DNA from: Gymnorhina tibicen | Taxonomy: Eukaryota > Chordata > Aves > Passeriformes > Artamidae | Direction of reading: 5' to 3' | Length of the DNA: 64,000 nt | Assembly: GCA_013399875.1 (NCBI GenBank) | Contig: VXAZ01010513.1 | Location: 248,001 to 312,000, forward strand | Notes under the pieces: generated by a model | Database searches by the model: none | Seen by the model: the letters and a program-made list of their open reading frames with translations, nothing else | What the model was told of the DNA's origin: nothing | Shown here: in pieces, positions 31,221 to 43,460 of the stretch | How the letters are laid out: every line of letters starts with the position of its first letter | Position numbering within the stretch: position 1 is the stretch's first letter | Made by a program: the position numbers and the translations under genes

Positions 31221-34200
31221 ACATAGAATACTATTTCTTTAGCATAACCTGTCTTTTATCCCCATTTTTCTCAGCACTTGAATAACATGAGAAAAGAGCA
31301 GACTTTTGCAATGGCTTCAGATAAGGATTGACAAGAACTAATACTAATATATTATACTAACAGAAGTTGAAACTCTGCTCTTTAGATCAGCCTTGAAGAA
31401 TGCACTTGAGTTTATCAAGGTGTGGCTTAAAGCATGTTTTATTTCCTGTAATTCGAGTGACTGAAAAGCTCACAGTGTTCTGTTTCAATACAATATATAG
31501 ATTTCAGCTTGGGCCTGAAACATTAAATTGGGCCTTGGTGGGTGTTTTGTGACTGAGCTGTGGTCACAGACAGTAAAGAGTTGGGCAGTCAAGCGAGGAG
31601 AGCGTGATGATCCTGGAGTGGCTTCTGAGGACCACGCAGGGGAGTTCTCTCCAGGCTCTGGGTGTCTGCCTGGGCTGGGTCTTCTGCAGCTCCATTCAGA
31701 GCATGTGAAGGTGCCTGAATTTGCATGTCTCAGCCTTTGGAAAGTGGGAGGAGAATTCCTTGGTTCATATTTTCATGGGAACGCCATGAGCTTGTCAAAA
31801 GCATTGGCTTTGTGCGGCTAGTCTTGGAGGATGCTTTTGACTGGAAATACCCAGGATTAATAATCTCGTGGAGTGGGAGAACAATGTTCTCAGTCAACTG
31901 CAGTTTTTTGGAGGAAACTGATCCAGGAAGATAAGAAGGTCTGAGTTAAGTGATGATTTAGAACTGATCATCACACTCCTCCTTGATCTTGATTTAAATG
32001 AGTTCTTTATAGATCTACAGAGTTGCTTTAAAACACATAATTTTAATGTTTGGGATGAATTCTTCCAAATCATGCATGAGCTTTTCAGATGATGAAAGGA
32101 ATATAATTGTTAAAAGCCTGGGTATGTTTGGGGTTCTTTTTCTTATTTCATTTGCATACAGAATATGTATGGCATGTATGAAAAACAGGTAAGCAAGCAA
32201 ACAAACAAAGGCAAGTTGACCTTAGAGCAGACTTAAACAGATCCACTGCATTTGCTCTCAAGTAATAATGTACAGCTGGGGGAAAGGTGAGAGTCAGTTC
32301 TCTCCCTTATAATAATAGTAAAAAAGTAATAATTCTCATGAATAATTCTCAAACATAAGCAAGGAAAATGGATCCAAAAGTTTTTATATCATTCTCAGTG
32401 CTGTAAGATTTCTTTTTTTTTTTTATTTTCTCCCTTCCATATTATTTTAAAGTTTGTTTCAGGAAGATAGGACACAGCACCTGAGACTGGATTCTCAACT
32501 AATTTCTCACAGTAGTAAACTATTTCCATATTTGTCTCCTCAGACTGAGTGCCATTAAAGTAGAAGAGGAGTCTGTCTTCTTCACATAGTCATTTCACTG
32601 TCCTGTAGTTCTGCAGGAATATGTCACGTGTGTTTGTCAGGCAGTGAACCCTGACTACAAGGAAATAGCTGCCTGTGCTGTAGGTTACGTGGCTGGGAGG
32701 GTGCCAGGTGCCCTTTGCTTTAGGCACAGCCCTTGTACCTGCTGCGTGAGCACAGCTACAAGCCCCATACAGTAGGTGAAGAGGTCATGAGAGCTGTGCA
32801 GGGAATACAAGCTGCTTGCTTCTGCCTCCTGCTCATCTCTCTCCGGTCTTCATGATTCATCAGCTGTGACTGCCTTAACTGTGACTGGGCTCCTAGGGCC
32901 ATTTTTTATCTTTTGTTAGAGTTTTGTTCTGAAGGGGACCCCACCACTTCTGCAGATGTCATAGATGGCAACAGAGCATGCAGTGATGAGAACTGCGCTC
33001 ATGCCACTTGGTGACACAACACTGGGAACAGCTGCTGATACATCAGCAAAAAAGAAAAAGCTATAAAGGATGTATTAAAGATAAAGGTTTTCTCTGCTTT
33101 CCTTATACACACATACAGATATTTTTGTTCACCCAGCCTTCTCTATACTACCTCTATTGCAATAGAAGGGAAAAATGTGCAGAATCTTTTTCCCACTATG
33201 TGTATTTTAAGATGTTTACAAGACACGCTGCCGCTGTTCATGCATACTGCAAAGATGGAATTGGGCTGTGAGTGCAGCGGAGTTTCCAGGCTCACATCTT
33301 TGTGTTACACTAATAGCTGACAGCACGTGGGCTGAAGGAGAATGTGTGTGCATGCACATGTGCATAGCCATGTTTGCTTATGGTTGTAGAATTGAATTAT
33401 ATTGCACCACTTCAGCAAATACAGGTAATGTGTTATCTCTTCCCTCCATCTGTGTGTACTCAGTGGTAGTGAACCTTTTCATCTGAACTTTATCTATGTG
33501 CTTTGCAAATGTTAACGATTACGTCTCACTGTGTTTGTGAGGTACACTAACTGTGGACTGTTATCCAACTTCCAGGTGGTGGCTGTCAACACACAAGTAG
33601 GAAGTTGGTTAGTCTTAAGGCTAAGCAGTACACTTATGGCCATGTCTTGAAAGAGAATCTGGAAGTTTCTCATTCTGTTCCTGCCCCATGTGAAACCTGT
33701 AGCTTTTCTGGGATCAGCTATATAGAAATGCCTTTCAACTAAGACTTGTTCCTCTCTTTCTCTGACCCTCTCTATGAAACAAGTGCATCTGCTGCCAGAA
33801 CAGGCTTGCTGCACAAGCAGAGGTGGAAATTCCACTCCCAGGGCACTCTCTCTTCTGGCTGATGGCATCAAAAAGAAGGTTTTGGCTGGAATTTGGCTGA
33901 AAACTCATTGTAAGTTGCAAGCTGCAATTTTTTTAGGCCACCTTTTATTCATTCTCATCTTCTAGTTTCCAACATCTTCTTTCCTAGAAACAATAAACCC
34001 AGGTTTAACTTAGTCCTTTTCTCCCTGCTCCTTTTCAGCTTCAGAATGAGCAGCAATACCTGAAGGTCTAGTATTGATAAATCTTTGGTGGACAAGGAGA
34101 TGGAAAGGTTTATGTACTACCGTGCACTGCAAGCTTACTCTGTAAAGTGCTATTGGTGTATTAGAACTGCACCAATTGCAGCAGGAACAATAAGGCTTTC

Positions 34201-35334
34201 ACCATAAGTGGCAATGACCACATGTGTGTGTGAGGTTTGGATTTTTAAAGGAGTGGACTTAGTATAAATATTCCTAATACTACTAATGTTCCTATATAAA
34301 ATTCTTGCCTGCATAGCAGTCATTAAGTTGTGTTGTTCAGAGCCTGAAATGACCACCTTTATTTCAGTAATGCCCAAGTTCATGTAATTTTGAAGCTGAA
34401 TTTAATTTCTCCTGGGTTGTGCTTTCAAACCTCATGTAACTTAGAGAACAAACAAGTCTCTTACTTTGATGATAAAAAATGTAGCTCATTAAGGGGCTGA
34501 GATTTAAAAAATTCCCCCTGAAAGGAGCTATATAGAGTAAGATTTACACTAAGTTCTGACAAGGCTTTATGAAAACATAGCAGAAGAAAACTGGCCATAT
34601 CAGTCATTGTAAGTATGTGCTGGCTCTCAAATGTGCCCTTCTCCCGGTGACTGTAGTGCCCACGGCCTTGGCACTGTGGCTACAGTGCTGGGTGTTCCAG
34701 ACTGGCTCCGTCAGCTTGTGAATTACTTCTACAGTTTTCTTCTGAAAGCTGTGATGCTTTCAGTCTTAAAATACAGGAGGTGCCTGCTGATCCTCAAGGA
34801 ACCGAGGCAAAGAAATCAACCAAGAAGCACACCAGGGTATCAAAGGGCAGCTCCTACCTTGGGTGTAGTAGAATCCATCCTCACCAGAGCTTTATTAAAC
34901 TCAGTATTTTTTCTGTTTTCTTCTGTCTCAGGTGATATGCAGTCATAGTAGCATATGGCAATAGAGATTTTAAGCAAAAATTGGAAAATAAAGGTAACTA
35001 CTGACCTGGTGCAAACTTTTGTTAGAGCATGAAATCCCTTCTTGCAAGATGTTGCAAGATCCCACAGGAAATCTTTACTAGCACCTTTAACACCTTGCAG
35101 AATGCTTGGGTGTTTCTGTGCCAGTGCAGTAGGCCTCTGCAGATTTCAGTACCTACCCCCAGCCTGCTGAGATGCACTTGGAGCAACTTGGGCTGAGCAC
35201 AAGAAGGAGTTGGAAGAGCAAGTTACAAGTACTTTTATTGTTTCTTTGCTTTTGAACATATGACGACAAAATATTTTCCCTTCTGCAGCAGAATCTTGAT
35301 AATGAATTCTTTTTCTGTAGCTTTTTGTGTAGTA
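31221..35334. other. Intergenic sequence, nothing recognised
   Basis: 4.1 kb with somewhat GC-richer patches (31,520-31,930 and 32,600-33,010). Scattered frames of up to 119 codons show no recognisable domains. No transposable element or RNA gene is identified. Confidence 0.55.
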
Positions 35335-35490
35335 CTGTGTTGTTCATGAGGTGCCTGTCAGCCCATTTCTTCAGCCTGTCAAGGTCTCTCGGGATGGCAG
35401 TACAGCCTCTGGTGTATCAGTCACTCTCCCCAGTTTGGTGTCATCCGCAGCCTTGCTGACAGCGCGCTCTGCCCCATTGTCTGGGAACCC
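35335..35490 (-). mobile_element. Short CR1 LINE fragment, antisense
   Basis: Contains GTGCCTGTCAGCCCATTTC, TTCAGCCTGTCAAGGTCTCT and TCTGGTGTATCAGTCACTC. This is the reverse complement of the CR1 reverse-transcriptase segment also present at about 25640-25750 in this window. Both ends are lost. Confidence 0.88.
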
Positions 35491-35590
35491 CAAGGTGAAC
35501 CTCTCATTTGGCTTTTGTTTCCAAGTGTGTTGGATGCTGCTGTGACCTTTGTGGGAATTATTATTTGATTTTTTTTTATTTCATTCTTAT

Positions 35591-35630
35591 TAGGCTGGGT
35601 AATATAAATTAGTAGGCTGGGTAATAAAAA
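35591..35630. repeat. 22-bp tandem duplication
   Basis: TAGGCTGGGTAATA occurs at 35591-35604 and again at 35613-35626, giving two copies of a 22-bp unit. Confidence 0.75.
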
Positions 35631-35943
35631 ATGCTTTTGTTTGCATCAAAGCAAGAACTGAGGCCTCCAGCCTCTTTCTTTTGTCCTGTTTTGCAGAGGT
35701 CAGCATAAGGCTGTCTTCTCCTAGTACCTTTCTGTCACACAGTTTTGGAAATCACATCTGTAGCCTGGGGCCTTTTGGCACACTAGTTATCTCACCGAGG
35801 GAAAATGGAATGTCCATGCCTTTGTACTATCTAGGAGTATTTAAGGGGCAAGCTTTCCAGTTTGAATGTTCAGGGACCACATTCAAACAGTGGGATCTTT
35901 GAAATGGAATGGCCCTAAATTTGGGGACCAACACCATTTGACC

Positions 35944-36071
35944 ACTGAGATTAGCTCAGTGGGTTAGAGCATTGTGCTATTAACAGCAAGGTTGTGGGTT
36001 TGTATCAGCCGTTGAAGAGCTGGATTTGATGATCCTTGTGGGTCCCTTCCAGCTCAGGATATTCTGTAATT
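35944..36071 (+). mobile_element. tRNA-Ile-derived SINE with CR1-like tail (TguSINE1-like)
   Basis: The head has an RNA polymerase III A box (TAGCTCAGTGGG, 35952-35963), an anticodon-loop region GCTATTAACAGC resembling tRNA-Ile(AAT), and a degraded B box (GGTTTGTATC, 35997-36006). The tail (GATGATCCTTGTGGGTCCCT then TCCAGCTCAGGATATTCTG) matches CR1 3' ends. This composite is the TguSINE1 type described in passerines. The B box has lost its consensus CGA and the terminal repeat is eroded, so it is an old copy. No clear target duplication is visible. Confidence 0.88.
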
Positions 36072-39000
36072 CAGAAGAATAGGTAATTAGAATATAAGCA
36101 ATACCATTAGTTTTAGTGCCTCTGTCTCCTTTTCATTTGCTGAGGAGTGTTTCCATTTCTCTCCATTTAGGGTGTGAACCCTCTTGCCTTTTCCTTCCAT
36201 GTGGTTTGGATGAGACACCACTGGTGGGTGAAAGAGATCTTTACTGGCTGTAGCCATCTTAGGCCTCACGACCTACCTGCCTCCATGTTTCTGTGTTACT
36301 GAAATGCTAGTTAGGTGAAAAGCTGTCAGAGTTCACTTACTGATGGTATCTTTGTTTACTTGTTTCAGTTGTTTCATTAGTAGGAAAGGAGCTTTCTCTG
36401 TTCACCACCTTCCCCCACATTCGTATTTATGCGTCTTTCTCAGCTTTACTTAAAGGAGTTGTTTTATAGGCAATATCATCATGGTCAGAATTATGCTTAA
36501 ACAATAGTTTAAAGCAGATTATTGTATCATTAATTGTCTAACACTATAAATACATGTATATATATATATATTTTATAGTAGGTATTTATATATAGTATAT
36601 ATTAGTATAGTATACTGTATATACTATATATATGTAATGCAGTATATATATATATATATATAATATATGTAATATAGTATATATTTTATAAGTAGATTAC
36701 AGGCAATCTACTTTGGTTAGGACTTCTTACCGGTACTATGGTAAGATGGATATGGGTATACTGGAGACAAGGAACTCTGAACAGAGAATTTTTGCATCAA
36801 CTCTTTTTAGGCAAGGAAAGCACAGGAGCTTTATCTCCCCATGTAGCCAATGCAAGGATTGTTGTGGATGCCTTTGAAAGGAGCAATGTAGCGGACTGAA
36901 AATCAATGCTTTGCCTCATTGCATTTAAACTCATTGCTGCTTTTTTATTTTTATCTTTGACTAACTGGGTCCTCCTGAAGGACTGTAAAGCTGTTTGCTT
37001 TAGCTTTGTATCTCTGGATACAAAGCTGAAGAATATTTTGCAAAATGAAATATTTTTGCAAAATAGTTCTCTGTAAACCTAGCTTTAGACTACTGCTTCA
37101 CAAGCCTTTTGCATGAAAGAATCATGACCTGCCCCAACTGTAGGCATGTGGCTGTGTGGAAATAACAAACTTACACATTCTGCTCTTTAGTACGGTCCTG
37201 TAAACAATTGTGGACTGCTTATCATGGCCAGATATTAACTAAGCTATAACGTATGGATCCGGACTTCTTTGAGTTGTGGGATTGGTTTTTTTTTGCTGGT
37301 TCATGACCTGTTCGTTGTAGCTGCTTTTGGGGGTTTTTTCCATGTCCATTGCTCCATCCGCCACCCACCCCAAGAGAAGATACAGATGAGAAATGAGAAG
37401 TATAGAGACATTTCTTATGGTTAGGGATTATGGACTGTCATATGAAATGACAGTCATTCCTCCTACTTCAGTCAAAGAAAAAATTAGGTTAACTCAAGTA
37501 GGAGTAGCATGCTGTGCATTATTACTTGGACACCTATTTTCAGCAAGGATGATGGGATCAGGTAAAAACTGTTGAAAATGTCACTTTCTGTTTCATTTTT
37601 GTCAGTTCTGGCATTTGGGAAGAAACAGGAACAGTTCCATGTTTTCATTCTGGAAATATTACTAATAGCTCATAGCAGCTGGAGGAGATGCAGTGGGCAG
37701 AGCAGGAAAGTATAAACACATGGCAATTTGAAAGATTTATCATAGAATAAAAGTTGATGATCTTTTATTTATTAAGGACATCAATCAATGTCCGTTCCGG
37801 AAGAAGGGAGATTTTATGAATAGGAATGTAATATTTCTTTAATTAACTTAATAGAAGCGGCATCCCTGAGTTCAGAGTTGGATGTTAGTAATGCTGCCTT
37901 GGACTCTGAAGCACTATGCTGACATCCAACAGACTCAAGAACTGGCCTTTTGACTCTTGCTCTCGTTTTTAATAACATCCATTTTGGGTTCTACTGCTGA
38001 CAGCATAATGATGATTAATTTCACTTACTGGATGTTGAATCCCTTTTAACCTTGCTGAGAAGCTCATGGGGAGAGAAACTAAGTCTTAAGTTTTATGAAG
38101 TTCAAGTGTCAGGCAGAGATGGAAAATGTCATAGAGTCCTATGTCCTGTTGAGCTGTCCGCATAGAGTATTTCCCTTGTGACTTCCCAGACTCTATTAGA
38201 TATCAGTTTACCAGCTCTGTTTTCCCAAAAATATCTGTGCATTGAATATCTCCAGAAAGTATGGCTGCTTCTTCATGTGCTCTGCTGAGTGTGGTTGTAG
38301 AGGCAACGTATAGAGCTTGAGCCTTTGCAACATTCCTGGCCTTCTTTCAGTTTAACACATTTTGGATCAGGCTGAAAGGGAGAAAAAAGAAATCAGATTG
38401 CATTTGTTTTAATGTGCTATGCATTAAACTAACTGAAACACAGTCTTCCAGTAGTAACATTACCAAGGGCTGTTTCGAGGTTCTATGATGGTATTTTAAC
38501 AGCAAGTACTAATTATATAGTACTAGAAAGCTTGCTTGGAAAGGAAGAAACAAAAAGCAAGAATTATTTTCTTATTAAACCATCTTATGGTCTTGACCCA
38601 TGCCATGGAGGTTACAGTAACTTCTAGAGAGTGCTATGGAGGTATAGGCATGTAAGCTGTGAAGAGGGGGATGGAGAGCTGACTGAAATCAGGAACCAGT
38701 TTCCTTCTCATGCACCTTCACATACTCACTTCCATGGTAGGAAATGCTTCCTAATGAGAAGAGTAAATTTTGGGCAAAATTGTCTCCATTCCCTGTGGCT
38801 AAAAGCTTTTCAAGCAGATAAGTTATCACAGAGACTCTTTCGGTTCCTTCCTGTTTTGTGTGAGACAGGAGTGAGACACAAGTGTGCGGTGTCTGGTCCT
38901 GCTTCTTCTTTCACACATGTAGTTCTCACCAAGTAAAAATTCCTGAAAGTTGTTTTCAGTTTCTTTGTGTAAGACCATAGTGCCCTGTTCAGGGAGACTG

Positions 39001-39093
39001 CATCACTTTTCCCTCTGTCATATTTGTTTGAGACAGTAAATGTAAAGTCAAAACATCTGTTAGGGTAGATTAGCTGACTTGTTTGTGGATTTG
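36072..39093. other. Intergenic sequence with AT-dinucleotide block
   Basis: Apart from the AT repeat at 36547-36692, I recognise nothing in these 3 kb. A frame of 101 codons at 38631-38936 shows no known domain. Confidence 0.6.
36547..36692. repeat. AT-rich dinucleotide/hairpin block
   Basis: About 145 bp of (TA)n runs interspersed with TAGTATA and GTATACTGTATATAC words, many of them self-complementary. It is a microsatellite likely to form hairpins or cruciforms and to vary in length. Confidence 0.85.
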
Positions 39094-39399
39094 TGTCATG
39101 GTTTAGTCCTGGCCACCAACTCAGCCCCACACAGCTTCTTGCTCATAAAATACTTCTGTTTTTCTTGTTTCTTTTTCTCTTTTCTTTTCTCTGCTTTCTT
39201 TTTTCCTTTCCCTTTTTTTTAAACTTTTAATTTTTCTCCTTTGTTTTCCATTTTAATTTTTTTTTCCTCAGTTTTTCTAACCTGTAGAGATTTCTCTATA
39301 ACTAGCAACTCTAAAATCTAAAACCTGCTGCTAGTGCTATAAGCTGTCATTATCTCTTTGCCACTTGACTTCTGCAAGTATCATGACCGCTTAACCCAG
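39094..39399 (+). mobile_element. Degraded ERV LTR fragment
   Basis: Begins TGTCATGGTTTAGTCCTGGC then CACCAACTCAGCCCCACACAGC, the start of a common avian LTR family. It continues into a pyrimidine-rich stretch (39150-39290). A second TGTCGTGG start follows at 39400, so this copy may end there. The 3' terminus is not clearly defined. Confidence 0.65.
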
Positions 39400-39800
39400 T
39401 GTCGTGGGCTGAATTTGGCAATCCTGAATTTTCAGAAATAGCTTTCCTGCTGACAGTGGCTCTGACTTTTGACAACCCTTTTGTTTTTGATGATCCGCTC
39501 ATCTTTTAAGTGATGCTTTCAGTCTGGCTCACCTTTTCTCTGTGTTTCTTGCCTTTATGGGCACAGAGAGGAATTCCTCTCCAGCAGGGCCAGTCTGGCA
39601 GAATAATGAATATGCAAACTTGGATACCTCTGCTTAATTTTCCTGTTTCCTTCTAGTGCCTGCCTTAAAATTCTAAATTATTTGGGATGGTTGATTTTTT
39701 CTGTTCGATTGTGAGGTCAAAGTTTTCACACAGCAAAGTCACTGCCTCAGCAGTTAGCTATCTACCTCTCAGTCACTTTTCTGAAGCACTTGTTTTGATT
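39400..39800 (+). mobile_element. Possible second LTR fragment
   Basis: TGTCGTGGGCTGAATTTGGC at 39400 resembles the TGTCRTGG start of avian ERV LTRs, but the rest is not recognised and no terminal CA or target duplication is identified. The end coordinate is a guess. Confidence 0.3.
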
Positions 39801-42800
39801 GTGATATTTTTCATTAACAATTAAACAGAACAAAAAAATATACCCCAAAACTCCCACAACCCAGAAATCTACTAAGTGGAAAAAGGAAAAAAAAAAAAAA
39901 AGCCTCTCCTCACTGCCTAATATCCTCTAATATTCTTTGCTACTAGTTTTCACCTACTCTTAAAAATTCTGGCTGGTTTTTGTCAAGCAGACATTTATTT
40001 CAAGATGTTCTTTCCAAGTATTTCTTGACCATCTCTTGATAGTGAAGCTGATGTGCAATCCAGCAGCTCACTGTCTTTTCCTGGAGTGGTACTTCTGCTC
40101 TGCCTGGTGGATCTCATGCTGTATGCTGATTGCCACTTCATTCACTGGTTTATTTTTCAGGATGTGGTAGCTGGCTTCCAGCTCCTATCAACACTCAAGC
40201 TGCAGTGTGCTGAGACAGTATCCTGTAGAAGCTTACTCCAATTGTTGTCTCAGGTGGCAACTGTACTTGGAGGTTTTTGAGAAAATATCAGGTAGTTTTA
40301 TACCCTAGATTATTGCTCTGATAATGCTGAGGATGAATATCTGACTTCTTTGGAGTCAGTGATAGACAATGTGTCACATATACTGTAACTGACTCATAAA
40401 TAACCTGATTTTATTCAATTTATATTTTTTTCTATGTCTTAGTTTTAGTGTACGTCTCAGGTTTAATTACTATATACATTTTTTCTTATTCAGAAGCTGT
40501 GGCTTTTCCTCCCTATGTGAAATTTCAATCTTTACCCCTTTTCATGTGTGTAAGTGTTGTTTATAATAAAGCCCTGAGACTCATCTTACTGTAGGTTTAC
40601 TTTGCACTATTTAGTACAGACTTGAGCATGGGAAAACAAAATGCTGATTTTCTGTCTCTGGTTTCTGTTTTCCTGTTCATTCACTGCTGTCTGTTTTTGT
40701 TTGTTGGGTTTTTTCTGAGGGGTATGACTAACCTTTACTTTTTACTTCTTGTGTTTCATTAATGTTGTTTGTGAGAAATCTCAAAGTTAGCAGCAGCTGA
40801 ATTTGTTCCTGAAACCCCTGACATGATGATTCTATGCATAAGGTTTTTCCATTAAGTTTTCTACATGATGTCACTGCTGTTCTAATTTCATTTTTTTCTA
40901 TATCTTGTACATTTGCTATTGACTGAGTGCTGGTTTATTTTCTGTGTCACTTGCATGCCCCTTTCTCCTCTGTGTTCTTGTTTGCGTACAAGCTTGTTTC
41001 TGTGGGAGACTCTACTGTTTGCTAGAGTTTGCATCTTTCTGTGCTTTCAAGTCAGCTATTGCCTTTTCCTTTTCTGTTACTAGTGCCATCTCTCCATCTC
41101 TGGAAACAGGGTAGTTACACAAGGTTGATGAAAATATTATTATGGGGTTCCTTCAACTTCTTGATAACACTGTTCAAATTGTTCTTCATACCTGCCATTT
41201 TTGTACGGCTCTAAACTGCTTTTGGAAAGTTTCCAGGATTCCTCTCCCTCACCCTGCCCCCCAATATTTTGTTTCATTTAAATGCCCTGGCATTGTGTTG
41301 CACCAGTTTTTAATTGCTGCTCCTTGCTCCACTGCGCTTAGCTTCCCTCTCCCAATCTTTTTCTCTCTTGTTACTGCAGTTGCATATTACCTCTCATTAT
41401 CTAGGGAAACACTACTTATTATACATCTTCCCCTTAAAATTCATCTGCTTGCAAACAACAATCTGATCTACTGGCAGATGCTCATTGGTTATATTTTATT
41501 TATACATTTCTTTGCAATATTCATAATATCTGATTTCATGTCTGTTTCTGCAATCTAGACCTATTTCCAGCTTTGCTTCACCAGGGAGCCACAATCACAT
41601 TCCATTTTTTTCTAGCCTTCATATTAGTTCCAGATACAAGCTAGCTGTCTTTTTTAGCCCACATTAAGGGTTTTTTTTAATACTATTTAGAAACAGGATT
41701 GACGTTTACAATCTTTTCTGTGCTTCTGCAGGGGCCTTTAAAACTGTGGTCAGACACATCTCTGGTAACAATTCTCTGTTCCCACAGTGTTTTGCTAGTT
41801 GTTAGCCAGCACATTTGGACAGTAAAAGCCATTTCATACCCACCTGGGATTTCCCCTTATCTGATACCCTTTAATGTACTATCGCATATGTAAGTTTTCA
41901 ACAGTTAGTGTTAGTGTTTTAAGTAGCTTAATTAAATATCTGTGAAATCAGATTCAGAGAAGTCAACGAGACTTGAGTAAGATAAGGTAAATCAATAGAG
42001 AGACTCTGCCAGCCCAGGAAAATAAAAGTCTTTCAGCTACTTCCAGCAGGAAATCTGCGGAACCAAGCATGTCTCCTTTATCCTGTCTTGTGTAAACTGA
42101 CATAATTTTGGACAACTGGGATGCAGGTTTTTGTGAGAAGCATGTGTAGAGCTTGCTGTGGGAAGCTCAGCACTACATTTCTGTCTCAGGAACATATCTG
42201 TGCCATGTGCAGAGACAGGCAGTGCAGGGGGAAGTCTCTGCTGAGTTGTCTCTTCTTGTTGGCTTTACTACAAGACCAATGACTCTTCCAAAATATAACT
42301 TCATATTCGTACCTTCCTTTTCTGTTCTGAACAAAGGAAACTGCTTTATATTAAAATTAAAGACTGACAATAACCCTGTGAATTAAGAATTTCAAAACTC
42401 AGCAAGTTTTGAGATTGCACTGTTAACCTAATCAAATCCTGATGTAAGTGCAACTCCTTGACACTTAATGCACACAGTCTACTATCCAAAAGGCAACTGA
42501 CAGATCCATAGATCCAGTAAAATACTCTGAACAGTTTTGTCTCCTACACTAGTGGGTTGACTTTGAATCTTGGTTATCTTTGAATCTTAGCTTCAGCTTC
42601 CAATCCTTTGCTTTATGTGTGGGGCCTCAATGTACTTATAATCCCAGAGGATGTAACTAAGTAACTTCGTGAACTAAATGTGCTGGATTCCTATGATCAT
42701 TCTCATCTTTTAGTTATTTAACAGCCCTTGCTTGAACATTTCTGGACTTTTTATTCTTTTCTTCTTGAAGTCTTCTTTGAAATGTGAATATCTGGGTGCT

Positions 42801-43230
42801 GTGATCTGCTACAGTACTCCACAGAAGTCATAATATAACCAAATGCTGAGGTGTATAATTTCCCTGCTTTTCTCACCTGACTTGTTGACATGTACAAAAA
42901 TCCCAGTAACCCTTTAACCTCATACTCAGTGTTTATGTTCATGTCATCTCGTGTTTCTCATCATCACTGTTTCCTTGCTTAATCTCTCGTACTCGCATGT
43001 GGCTTTCATTTTGACTCTGTATGATTTTACATCAGTGTGCAGAGTTATGTATTAGCTGCACACACAGAGGCTGCCTGTTGCAGTCAGAGGTCACAGTGGA
43101 CTTTTGGAGCACCTCCTGCTCTGTCTCTGCAGTAAAGAGATGTCTGTAAAAGTGGGCTGGACTTGCTTTCCTATGCAGGTTTCTGGCTGAGGTGGAACCA
43201 TTTCCCCCCAAAAGTAATTTCACATGTAGA
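39801..43230. other. Intergenic sequence, nothing recognised
   Basis: A-rich run at about 39884-39901; otherwise no recognised element. A 138-codon frame at 41142-41558 is hydrophobic and shows no known family. Confidence 0.55.
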
Positions 43231-43460
43231 AAATAACACCACTGAAGAAGATCTGGAAAAAATAAAGTTGTTCAGCCTCAAGAAAAGAAAAGTAATGGGT
43301 CTTGGAAAGAAACAGAAATAGGCTACACAGCTGGACCATTGAGGACTTGGATTAAACACTTGAAAAATCCTTGTGATAACAAGTATGATGATGCCTTGCC
43401 ATGACTTCCTTAGGCAGACTTAATCACTGAAGTGTTTAAGAATAGGCTGTATGAAGGCAG
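43231..43460 (+). mobile_element. Possible highly degraded CR1 remnant
   Basis: AAGTTGTTCAGCCTCAAGAA, then GACTTGGATTAAACACTTG and CACTGAAGTGTTTAAGAATA, loosely recall the CR1 segment just upstream of its 3' end. Similarity is weak and could be coincidental. Confidence 0.25.

Noticed and set aside
31010..31222. Minus-strand Lys/Glu/Arg-rich frame
   Set aside because: It is simply the purine-rich complement of a pyrimidine tract.
35944..36010. Functional tRNA-Ile gene
   Set aside because: The A box is good, but the B box is degraded, no acceptor stem closes, and the tail is CR1-like, so it is a SINE.
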